Assembly (NCBI GenBank): GCA_965247635.1
Contig: CBDFHJ010000007.1
Span: 1-64,000 of the forward strand
Source: CBDFHJ01 sp965247635
Lineage (GTDB): Bacteria; Chloroflexota; Dehalococcoidia; Lucifugimonadales; Australimonadaceae
Length of the DNA stretch: 64,000 nucleotides
Direction: 5' to 3'
The position numbers were made by a program, and so were the translations under genes. A model generated the notes under the pieces. It saw only the letters and a list, made by a program, of their open reading frames with translations. It was not told the origin of the DNA and searched no databases. The first letter of the stretch is position 1. Each line of letters begins with the position of its first letter. Positions 8,775-16,050 of this stretch are shown piece by piece.

Positions 8775-10316
8775 ATGGTTACCGTGAAGGCAGTGGCGGG
8801 CGACATCACCAACGTTGAGGCCGATGCCCTGGTCGTGAACCTCTTTGAGGGCGTTACCACGCCTGGCGGCGGTACGGGCGCGGTGGACAAGGCCATGGGT
8901 GGCGCCATCTCCGACCTCATCGCCGACGGCGAAACCCGGGGCAAGCACGGTGAGACCACGGTCATCCACACCTTGGGTAAGCTGAAGGCCAAGCGGGTGG
9001 TGGTACTGGGCCTCGGTAAGCAGGAGGAGTTCGGCACCGACGTAGTCCGCCAGGTGTCTGCCGTCGCGGCCCGACTGATGCGACGGATGGGAGTCGCCAA
9101 GGCCACCACGCTAGCCCACGGCGCGGGTGTCGGAGGCCTTGACCCCGCCGACGCTGCCCAAGCCATTGTCGAAGGGACGGTCCTTGGCATCTACGAGTTC
9201 GACCGCTACCGGTCCCGGCGTGACGACGGCCAGCGAAAGGCCCTGGAAGCGCTGGCCATCGTGGAGCACGATGCCGGCAAGCTTCCCGAGTTAGAGCGAG
9301 GCATCGCCACCGGCACGTTGCTCTCGGAGTGCGTCCTGCTGGTGCGTGACCTGGTGAACGAGCCTGCCAACGTCATGTACCCAACCCGTATGGCCGAGGT
9401 CGCCGAGCAGGTGGCCCAGGAGACGGGGCTCAAGTACACCGCGCTGGGCATCGAAGACATGAAGCTGTACGGCATGGGTGCCATCCTCGCCGTCACGGCT
9501 GGCAGCGTCCAAGAGCCGCGGCTGATCATCATGGAGCACCACGGCGACCCAGAGCACCCCGAGAACAACGTGGCGCTAGCCGGCAAGGGCATCACCTTCG
9601 ACACGGGCGGTATCTCCTTGAAGTCGGCGGCCGATATGTGGCGCATGAAAAGCGACATGGGCGGCGGTGCATCGGTTATCGGTGCCATGCGCGCCATCGG
9701 TTTGCTGAAGCCCAAGATCAACGTCTTTGGCGTGGTCCCCGCGGTGGAGAATATGCCCGGGGGCAGCGCCCAGCGTCCGGGCGACATTATCCGGGCCATG
9801 AACGGCAAGACCATCGAGGTGGACAATACCGACGCCGAGGGCCGGCTGGTGCTGGCCGACGGTATCTCCTACGCCATCCAGGAGCTCAAGGCCAAGCGCG
9901 TCGTAGACGTGGCCACGCTTACCGGCGCCATGGTCACGGCGCTGGGCCACGTGGCCAGCGGCGTTATGGGCACGTCACAGCCCCTGGTGGACGCGGTGCT
10001 GGCGGCTGGCGCGGCGACGGGTGAGAAGATGTGGCAGATGCCCATGTTTCGCGAGTACAAGGACCAGAATAAGAGCGACTGGGCCGACGTGAAAAATACG
10101 GGAGGCCGGGCCGCGGGCAGCATCGCCGCCGCCTTCTTCATCTCCGAGTTCACCGAGGGCACGGAGTGGGCGCACCTGGACATCGCGGGCACGGCCTTGG
10201 CGGACAGGGAGCGCGGCCACATCGTCAAGGGCGCCACGGGCGTGCCCATGCGCACCTTGGTCCGGCTGGTGCGGGACCTGGCGGACGACGCCGTCCGGGG
10301 CGGGCCGGGTGGGTAA
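8775..10316 (+). CDS. pepA: Leucyl aminopeptidase (M17 family)
   Basis: The 513-residue enzyme has the M17 N-terminal macro-like domain (about 1-170) and the catalytic domain with GKGITFDTGGISLKSA, MKSDMGGGASV and the signature NTDAEGRLVLADG, which supply the two-metal ligands and catalytic lysine. It removes N-terminal amino acids from peptides in the cytoplasm. The ATG at 8775 follows GGAGG by five bases and is preferred over a GTG 18 bases earlier. The last codons (VRGGPGG and the stop) lie inside a family C repeat that recurs at 10777. Confidence 0.92.
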   Translation: MVTVKAVAGDITNVEADALVVNLFEGVTTPGGGTGAVDKAMGGAISDLIADGETRGKHGETTVIHTLGKLKAKRVVVLGLGKQEEFGTDVVRQVSAVAARLMRRMGVAKATTLAHGAGVGGLDPADAAQAIVEGTVLGIYEFDRYRSRRDDGQRKALEALAIVEHDAGKLPELERGIATGTLLSECVLLVRDLVNEPANVMYPTRMAEVAEQVAQETGLKYTALGIEDMKLYGMGAILAVTAGSVQEPRLIIMEHHGDPEHPENNVALAGKGITFDTGGISLKSAADMWRMKSDMGGGASVIGAMRAIGLLKPKINVFGVVPAVENMPGGSAQRPGDIIRAMNGKTIEVDNTDAEGRLVLADGISYAIQELKAKRVVDVATLTGAMVTALGHVASGVMGTSQPLVDAVLAAGAATGEKMWQMPMFREYKDQNKSDWADVKNTGGRAAGSIAAAFFISEFTEGTEWAHLDIAGTALADRERGHIVKGATGVPMRTLVRLVRDLADDAVRGGPGG

Positions 10317-10335
10317 AGTGCGTCGGGGTGGGGTA
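10294..10335 (+). repeat. Family C GC-rich repeat overlapping the pepA 3' end
   Basis: Twenty bases starting TCCGGGGCGGGCC are identical to 10777-10796 and 31694-31713, followed by a shared TCGGGGTGGGG. The element supplies the final residues and the TAA stop of pepA. Confidence 0.7.
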
Positions 10336-10385
10336 AGGCGGTCTGATACGGCACATCCGAAATTTGAAAGGCATCCTCAGCGCCC

Positions 10386-10751
10386 ATGAGCGAGCGAACA
10401 GGTAGCAGCGCGCAGGCGGAGGCCTTCTTCGCCGAGTTAGAGCCCGCCATCCAGGAGGTCGCCATCGCTGTCCGAGAGCTGGTCTGGTCTGTGGCCCCGG
10501 AAGTGCAGGAGACCTTCAAGTGGAGTCACCCCTGCTACGTACAGAAGGGGAACGTGTGCAGCATCATGCCCACCGAAAAGTACGTCCGGCTTCAGTTCTT
10601 CCAGGGCTCGAGGCTGAGCGACCCGCAAGGGCTCCTGGAGGGGACGGGCCGAGGCATGCGGCACATCAAGCTCAGTAGCGCCGAGGCCATGCCGTCCGAC
10701 GGCATCCGCGCGCTGATACGCGAGGCGGTCCAGCTGGATGCGGGGCGCTAG
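10386..10751 (+). CDS. DUF1801 domain protein
   Basis: The 121-residue protein has the DUF1801/YdhG fold pattern: a helical start, then AVRELVWSVAPEVQETFKWSHPCYVQKGNVCSIMP and a closing helix with IRALIREAVQ. Family members are small soluble proteins of unclear function, some linked to iron-sulfur handling by fold. The ATG lies between two repeat copies. There is no obvious operon partner, as a repeat and then tRNA-His follow. Confidence 0.75.
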   Translation: MSERTGSSAQAEAFFAELEPAIQEVAIAVRELVWSVAPEVQETFKWSHPCYVQKGNVCSIMPTEKYVRLQFFQGSRLSDPQGLLEGTGRGMRHIKLSSAEAMPSDGIRALIREAVQLDAGR

Positions 10752-10776
10752 CAGGGTGGCGCGTCCTCAGAGACCA

Positions 10777-10822
10777 TCCGGGGCGGGCCGGGTGGGATAA
10801 ATCAACCTCGGGGTGGGGCGGA
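10777..10822 (+). repeat. Family C GC-rich repeat
   Basis: Thirty-one bases (10777-10807) are identical to 31694-31724, ending in GGGATAAATCAACC. Divergent copies lie near 44862 and 45069. Confidence 0.75.
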
Positions 10823-10885
10823 CCCGACGAAGCAAAGGGACTCCGAGGCAGGCCAGTCGCGTTGGCCTTCGTAAGGCCCTCCCCT

Positions 10886-10914
10886 TTTACAAACACGCCG
10901 CCACCGCCTACAAT
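10886..10914 (+). promoter_or_regulatory. tRNA-His promoter
   Basis: TTTACA and TACAAT are separated by 17 bases, ending 14 bases before the tRNA. This is a good match to a housekeeping promoter. Confidence 0.65.
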
Positions 10915-10927
10915 CTAAAGGCTACAT

Positions 10928-11004
10928 GGTGGGCGTGGCCTAGTGGTTAAGGCGCCAGGTTGTGGCCCTGGAGACCGAGGGTTCAAATCCCTCCGCTCAC
11001 CCCA
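10928..11004 (+). tRNA. tRNA-His (anticodon GTG)
   Basis: The acceptor stem pairs GTGGGCG with CGCTCAC. The anticodon loop reads TTGTGGC, giving anticodon GTG, and the T loop is GTTCAAATC. The extra 5' G (10928, G-1) can pair with C73, the identity element of histidine tRNA, and CCA is encoded at 11002-11004. Confidence 0.95.
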
Positions 11005-11113
11005 GCCCCCTCCCTTCCGTTCCTACCTCACTCCCCGTACGAAGTCCAGCAACCCCCGCATGGGCAGCAGCCTTTTGGGCGGCGTAACCTCACGACATGG
11101 AGAGAAGAAAGCC

Positions 11114-11590
11114 ATGGCGATAAACGAGCGGCAACGCAAGGCCGAGCGGATGGAGCGGTGCCTCAGGGCCTACTACGAGGGGTGCAACGAGGCGAGTGCC
11201 GAGAAGACGATGGCTTGCTTCGTGCCCGACGCCGTCCACTACTTCCCTCCAGGGATGTACGGTGGGCCGTTTCAAGGCGCGGCGGAGATCGCACGGCGCT
11301 GGCAGGAGGCAGTAGACAGCCTAGGCTCCTACTGGACTATCGACCGCTTGGTCATTGACCCAACCACAAGCTGCGCGGTGTTCGAATGGACCCACTTCAA
11401 GACAAAGCAAGGTGTCGTGCTGCGGGGAACCGAGTGGGCGGAGTTCGACGAGCAGACCGGACTGATGAAGGAGATCCGGGCTTACTACGCCGCTCCGCAA
11501 GACCCAAGCCTGCAGGTCCTTGCCCTGGGCGGCTTCGACTATCGAGGGCGCGGTTACGCCATGGCGCCGCCACCCGGAGCGCGAGGCTAA
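11114..11590 (+). CDS. SnoaL-like / NTF2-fold protein
   Basis: The 158-residue protein has the pattern of SnoaL-like polyketide-cyclase or NTF2 folds: AYYEGCNEASAEKTMACFVPDAVHYFPPG, the central AAEIARRWQEAVDSLGSYWT and the C-terminal strands VFEWTHFKTKQGVVLRGTEWAEFDEQTGLMKEIRAYY. Members act as small-molecule isomerases or hydrolases, or as ligand binders. The ATG at 11114 follows GGAGAGAA; a longer frame would run back through tRNA-His and is rejected. The 3' end overlaps the convergent VOC gene by 4 bp. Confidence 0.75.
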   Translation: MAINERQRKAERMERCLRAYYEGCNEASAEKTMACFVPDAVHYFPPGMYGGPFQGAAEIARRWQEAVDSLGSYWTIDRLVIDPTTSCAVFEWTHFKTKQGVVLRGTEWAEFDEQTGLMKEIRAYYAAPQDPSLQVLALGGFDYRGRGYAMAPPPGARG

Positions 11591-11949
11591 CCACCCAGCT
11601 CGATGGTGTAGCCGTCGGGGTCCTTGATGTAAGCGTAGAGCACACCGTCGCCGTGCTGGCCCACGCCCACCACCTCGGCCCCGTAGTCGCGGGCCTCCTC
11701 CACCGCCGCCGCGTGGTCCTCCCGTTTCACCGCGAAGCCGAAGTGCTGCAGCCCTCCCGCCTCGACGTCCACGGCGCCGTCCATGCGGTGCAGCGTAAAG
11801 ATGTCATCTCCTTCGCCGCTCTGGAGAAAGACGAGGTCCGAGCCCTCGTGAAAGAGTACGCGCATACCGAGCAAGCCGGTATAGAAGGCAATGGACCTGT
11901 CCATGTCCGATACGCCGATCTGAATGTGATTTAAGCCCTGCGTCTTCAT
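11587..11949 (-). CDS. VOC (glyoxalase/dioxygenase superfamily) protein
   Basis: The 120-residue protein is a single VOC module pair. It opens with LNHIQIGVSDMDRSIAFYTGLLGMRVLF and closes with YAYIKDPDGYTIELGG. The His in the first strand (LNHIQI), the His in LQHFGF and the Glu in TIEL are the usual metal ligands. Candidate roles include lactoylglutathione lyase, antibiotic-resistance proteins or dioxygenases, which cannot be told apart here. The ATG follows a GGAGGGG site. Confidence 0.8.
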   Translation of the reverse strand: MKTQGLNHIQIGVSDMDRSIAFYTGLLGMRVLFHEGSDLVFLQSGEGDDIFTLHRMDGAVDVEAGGLQHFGFAVKREDHAAAVEEARDYGAEVVGVGQHGDGVLYAYIKDPDGYTIELGG

Positions 11950-13261
11950 ACCCCTCCTTCCAGGGAAGCAGTCTCCGGAGTGCGGACCGCTTTCCTGCGT
12001 CCTGTACTCGCGTCCCTCAGTATACAGCTCGGCTTAAGTACCTATGGGACCGCTGATTGGATGGTTGGTAGGGCTTGGAGGGAACGTTGGGCTACCCGGT
12101 CGCGGCAGCAGGTAGTGGCCTGGCGAACCAGGATTCGTGTTCGCTGAAACACAATTTCCGTTATTTGTCCCCCCTGGAAATGCGTATGGCGAACTACTTC
12201 ACACTTTGGCGGGTCTGCCCTCCTTCAAGCTCCAGATCAGTAGGTCCGAAAGAAAAAGTCACCATCTTGGGGTGATCCGAAGAAAACCCTTGAGTCGGAC
12301 GGATAGGTATCGCCCCCGTACTTCCAGCCGAACCCCCCCTTGCCGGTATCCTCAAGCCGAATTACGAGGGTTATGCCCGGGTCAACCGTTACTCCTCGCT
12401 GAGACATAAAAAATCGAATCCAGCCTTGGAAGCTCAAGCAAACATGTATCGAGCTTGAAGCAAGGATCGCCTCGTCCTCGCCGATAATCTTCATGGTTAT
12501 GGTGTCCCCGCCTAGATGGCCGTTACTGCTAGTTATCTCAACGTCCACGGATATGAGCGGAGATTTCACCGGCACGAAGGACTGTCCCACACCGTTCTCC
12601 GGGGCAATGTTGGTCGACGCTCCATCCCAGGGAGCCTCATTACTCTGATCAACGCCGACATCTGAAAGCGCCCCTTGACCGATCAAGCACGGCGGCTCGA
12701 CCGTCGGCATTGGCGTGGCCGCGGTTATGTCCTCTGGAGCGGTTGTCGGCGTGGGTGTGGCCGCGGTTTTGGCCTCTGGAGCGGTTGTCGGGGTGGCCGT
12801 TGGCGTAGGAGTAGGCGTCGTTGTAGACCCTGGTCGGCCGTCTTCCGTGCATGGGCCCACACTGGCGATGGCCTCGAGGTCTGGCACCTCGGGGACCGCT
12901 TGGTCGAAGCGCGACACCGTTACGTCCCAAGTGTACTGGGCGAGTCCTGTCAATGTGGAGACTTGCTCCCAAAGGAAACGGTGGACGCGGAGGGTTTCCT
13001 TGTCGATCCAGACCTCGCCTTTGTAAGCGGTCCCTTGGGTTCCGCCGCTCAACATGGCCTCGCGGCTCTCCGGAGGATACATCGCGTTCGCTGTCTCCTC
13101 GCCGGTTGCCTCATCGAGCCCCTGCATCCAGAGGGTGAACCACAAGGGCCAGTCTATGTCGAAGCGAAAGTGGTAGAAGGCTTCTGCCGTTTCGTCAGGG
13201 ACGTGCTCTACGTTTAGGATGGAGTCCGTCAGGTCAAGCTGGGCCTGGAGGATCGGCGAAA

Positions 13262-14629
13262 GAGGTTACGTCAATAGGTGTGTAAACGACATCAGGCGGC
13301 GACCTTCTCAGCCGTTGATTCAATGGCGATTCCATCCGCATACTGTGCACCGAGATAGACGTCTTCGATCAACTCAGGGGCCTTCAGACGCCTGAAGCGC
13401 TGTTCGGCGACCATCAACATTTTCCAGATCACCGCTATCGCCCGATCGACCCTCTTGTAGCGCTTGGCGGCATCGGTCCGAAGCCTGAGGGCCGCGAAGG
13501 GTGATTCTACCGGGTTCGTCGTGCGAAGGTGCCCCCAGTGCTCCTTTGGGAAGTCATAGAAGGTGACCATGCGGTCCCAGTCCCGCTCCAAGGCCTCTGA
13601 GGCCGCCTCGTAGGAATGGTCGCCGCACCACCTGGTGAACACCGTCCTGAGCCGCTCAGCCTCTGTCCGAGTCGGCGCGTAGGGGATAGTACGCAGCATG
13701 AGCTTGGCCTGGTCCTGTTGTCGCTTTGGAAGCTTGGCGAGCACGTTTACGATCTTGTGGTTCCAGTAGCGTTGCTCTGCCGCCTGCGGATAGACGTTGC
13801 GCAGAGCTCCCCAGATGCCCAGGTGTCCGTCCCCAACCACCAGCCTCGGGCACTCCAGCCCGCGGCGCCTCATGTCCCTGAGCACATCGGACCAGTTCTC
13901 TGTGGACTCCCTGTATCCGGGAACAGCGCTCACCACCACCTTGCTCCCGTCGCTCAGGGCCGCCACCACCACCAGTACTGCCGCCTTCTCCTTCTCAAGA
14001 CCAGCCTTGACGTAGACTCCATCCACCCACATGTAGACCACTTCCAGGTCATCTAGGGGCCGGCTGCGCCATTGGGCAAGCTCATCGTTCCACTTGGACT
14101 TCAACCGGGCCACCGTGCTCGCCGATACCGGTGCGTCCTCTCCCAGCAGCCCCCGCAAAGCCAGATCGAAGTCGCCTTCGGATAGACCGTGCAGGTACAG
14201 CTCGGGGATCAACTCAGCAACCTTCCTGGTCCTGTTGACGAACAGCGGCAGCAGCCGGCTCTCGAACTGCTCCTCGGTATCGCGGACTCGCGGCCGCCTC
14301 AGCTGTATCGTTCCCGAACTCAGCGTAAGCCTCCGGGCTCTGCCGTATCCGTTCCGATAGCCGGTATCATTGTCCGAGTCGGATCTGAGCGCCGACTTCG
14401 CCCTTCCCAGAAACGCCGTCACCTCCTCCTCCGGCAACTCCTGGATCAGCCTCTGGACCTGGCTTCGCACCCAATCCTCCAACTGCTCCCACTCCGGCCT
14501 TGACTCCGACCTACTCTCAGTGCTTTCCTTCCTCATGGGCGGTCTATCTCCTCTCTTGGGCCTCGAGCCCGTGTTGTTCAGAGAGAGGGTACACCGCCTG
14601 ACTGTTTACACACTTTTTGAAGATACCTC
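13262..14629 (-). mobile_element. Complete IS256-family insertion sequence (1368 bp)
   Basis: The imperfect terminal inverted repeats are GAGGTTACGTCAATAGGTGT at the left and GAGGTATCTTCAAAAAGTGT at the right (reversed); both continue GTAAAC and then TCAGGCGG. An exact 8-bp target duplication, CGGCGAAA, lies at 13254-13261 and 14630-14637. The element carries one transposase gene. A second copy starts at 63880, and the shared sequence confirms the right boundary. Confidence 0.93.
13292..14536 (-). CDS. IS256-family (mutator type) transposase
   Basis: The 414-residue protein matches Transposase_mut. The DDE catalytic residues appear in VYMWVDGVYVKAG, LVVGDGHLGIWGAL and TTNPVESPFAALR. The frame is uninterrupted, so the element may be active. 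The first codons recur at 63973 in the second copy. Confidence 0.93.
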   Translation of the reverse strand: MRKESTESRSESRPEWEQLEDWVRSQVQRLIQELPEEEVTAFLGRAKSALRSDSDNDTGYRNGYGRARRLTLSSGTIQLRRPRVRDTEEQFESRLLPLFVNRTRKVAELIPELYLHGLSEGDFDLALRGLLGEDAPVSASTVARLKSKWNDELAQWRSRPLDDLEVVYMWVDGVYVKAGLEKEKAAVLVVVAALSDGSKVVVSAVPGYRESTENWSDVLRDMRRRGLECPRLVVGDGHLGIWGALRNVYPQAAEQRYWNHKIVNVLAKLPKRQQDQAKLMLRTIPYAPTRTEAERLRTVFTRWCGDHSYEAASEALERDWDRMVTFYDFPKEHWGHLRTTNPVESPFAALRLRTDAAKRYKRVDRAIAVIWKMLMVAEQRFRRLKAPELIEDVYLGAQYADGIAIESTAEKVAA

Positions 14630-15218
14630 CGGCGAAATGACGTCGAGACCGAAAATAACGACAATGGCAAACGGGGTAGACCTTTCCGACCAACATGAAC
14701 CGTTCGGATTGCCCGTAAATGCCTTGCCCTTGGTCATGAGGAGCCCAACTTCCTCCGGATCGCCAGACCCCGTTATCACCCCCCGTACCTCATACGGGAG
14801 TCGCACATCAAACTCCAGCTTGGATCCCTGACCCTCGGCATCGATGGAGTAATGCGCGGTCCTCAGTGCAGCCATCCTGGTCCTGGCTATGTCGATGACG
14901 CTGTTGATGTCGTCGTCGATGGCGGCGGCTTCCTGGGGCGTTAGCGTTGGGAAGGGCGTCGCTGTCGGAGTGGAAGTAGGATTGCCGTAGGCGTTGCGGT
15001 GGGAGTGGGAGTCTGGGTAGGCTCGGGCGAGCCGCAGGCCGCCAGTAAGAACGCAACGAGTAGCAGGGCGGACAGGTAGGGTGCCTTGTTCATGGGGCGT
15101 AGTCTAACGCGAAGCCACAGGCTTGTCCTTCCCCACCTCGTCCCAGCGAACGGTCACTGACGCTCCACCGCCGAGCTTGACGAGGAGCCAGTCTCCGGCC
15201 TTTCGGGCAGTGAGATGG

Positions 15219-15249
15219 GATCGTGCAACCAAATTAGCTAATGCTTGTT
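15219..15249. repeat. Direct repeat flanking the DUF1330 gene, left copy
   Basis: About 31 bases containing TCGTGCAACC and ATGCTTGTT match 15794-15824 with about five or six differences. The surrounding 15094-15354 gap shows no convincing gene; a short minus-strand open frame ending near 15108 may be a remnant. Confidence 0.5.
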
Positions 15250-15354
15250 AGGTGTGGCTCACACTCGTCCAACTAATGGGGTTCACCGCAGACTGTGTGC
15301 TATGCTCCGGCCGTCGGAATAGCTCTATTCGGTAATACCCTATAAGGAGGAAAC

Positions 15355-15669
15355 ATGCCTGTTTACTTCATAGCTCACCTCTCAGTTCGGGACCCAGAGA
15401 CCTTCGCAAAGTATGCGGAAGCCTCTCAAGCCATAAGTGCTGAATTTGGCGCGAAGCCCATCGCATTTGCCGGAATACCAGGAATGCCGGATCACCAAGT
15501 GATCGAAGGCCAACCGCAGTATGACGGGATCGCAGTTGTCGAGTTTGAATCGGAAGAAACAGTCAAGAGATACTATGAATCGCCTGAATACCAGGCCGTC
15601 AAGTCTCTTAGGACGTCTTCGTCAGAAGGCTGGCTTGTACTTGCACCCGGCGTCCAAATGCCTGGATAG
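15355..15669 (+). CDS. DUF1330 family protein
   Basis: The 104-residue protein is a dimeric alpha-beta barrel of the DUF1330 family, with AHLSVRDPETFAKYAEA at the start and VVEFESEETVKRYYESPEYQ in the middle. The family's function is unknown. The start is very clear (AAGGAGGAAACATG). A GAATAG-CT-CTATTC inverted repeat at 15317-15330 could be an operator. The gene is AT-richer than its neighbours and sits between two imperfect direct repeats 575 bp apart, which suggests it was acquired. Confidence 0.8.
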   Translation: MPVYFIAHLSVRDPETFAKYAEASQAISAEFGAKPIAFAGIPGMPDHQVIEGQPQYDGIAVVEFESEETVKRYYESPEYQAVKSLRTSSSEGWLVLAPGVQMPG

Positions 15670-15793
15670 CATATAGAGTGGTCGGCCGAGGAATGACCAC
15701 TCGGTTCACCTCTATCGGTGCTGACCAGCCTTCGGACTGGAGGCCACGCCTAGATCTCTGCTGCTGAGCAAGTGGTTTGAGGTTGTCGCGACG

Positions 15794-15824
15794 GGGTCGT
15801 GCAACCGAACAAGCTCATGCTTGT
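15794..15824. repeat. Direct repeat flanking the DUF1330 gene, right copy
   Basis: Imperfect direct copy of 15219-15249, sharing GTGCAACC and ATGCTTGTT. Confidence 0.5.
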
Positions 15825-15872
15825 TGCTGGTGTAGATGGGGGAGTGGCCTTCTCCGCGCCGTTTACCCTGTC

Positions 15873-15943
15873 CGATGATGTCCCGACAGTTGGGACTCAT
15901 CGGACTCTCGATAGCTCCGACTTGTCGGAGCGTATCGGAGAGC
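15873..15943. repeat. Family F palindromic element
   Basis: The element runs from TCCGATGATG to GCGTATCGGA with an internal ACTCTCGATAGC. The same framework, with different hairpin fillings, recurs at 44922-44980. Confidence 0.55.
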
Positions 15944-16050
15944 GGAGCCGAAGGGAAGGGCGAGCGTGGACGCTTTCAGCACCGCCTTGGGCAGCAAGCC
16001 GCAAGTCGCCCACGACTACCGTCTCGCGCCTATCTCGGAGGGGGTCAGCG

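Larger units (their letters stand above)
12237..15093 (-). pseudogene. Lipoprotein gene (LprAFG/LolA-like plus beta-sandwich domain) disrupted by an IS and a frameshift
   Basis: From the ATG at 15093 the product begins as a lipoprotein (MNKAPYLSALLLVAFLLAAC, lipobox LAAC) and a Thr-Pro linker. A one-base deletion near 14980-14990 shifts the frame. The following domain (LRTAHYSIDAEGQGSKLEFD, then GLLMTKGKAF) looks like an LppX/LprAFG-type lipid-binding fold. An IS256-family element interrupts it; removing the IS and one 8-bp duplication restores the frame through VISP and ILQAQLDL. The C-terminal half (12237-13250) has a second TPTPT linker and a beta-sandwich domain with GVGQSFVPV and the ending FFRTY, often seen in Chloroflexota secreted proteins. 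The protein would have been surface-exposed. Confidence 0.75.
15670..16050. other. Repeat-rich gap before the VWA gene
   Basis: No gene is supported. The stretch holds hairpins near 15680-15712 (GGTCGGCCGAGGAATGACC-type), the right direct repeat at 15794-15824, and a family F element at 15873-15943. A frame continuous with the VWA gene runs back to 15799, but its translation looks non-coding. Confidence 0.5.

Noticed and set aside
10943..11113. Coding frame running through tRNA-His into the SnoaL-like gene
   Set aside because: The tRNA is complete with G-1 and CCA, and a proper start with a ribosome site exists at 11114.
12675..13217. Open frame antisense to the lipoprotein gene
   Set aside because: It consists of the reverse of the Thr-Pro linker and has no recognisable features.
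15219..15249. Possible integron attC site (GTTAGGT core)
   Set aside because: The partner core and stem pattern are missing, no integrase is present, and the second copy lacks the core.
15799..16050. N-terminal extension of the VWA protein
   Set aside because: The translation looks non-coding, it covers a repeat element, and good GTG starts lie at 16051 and 16066.
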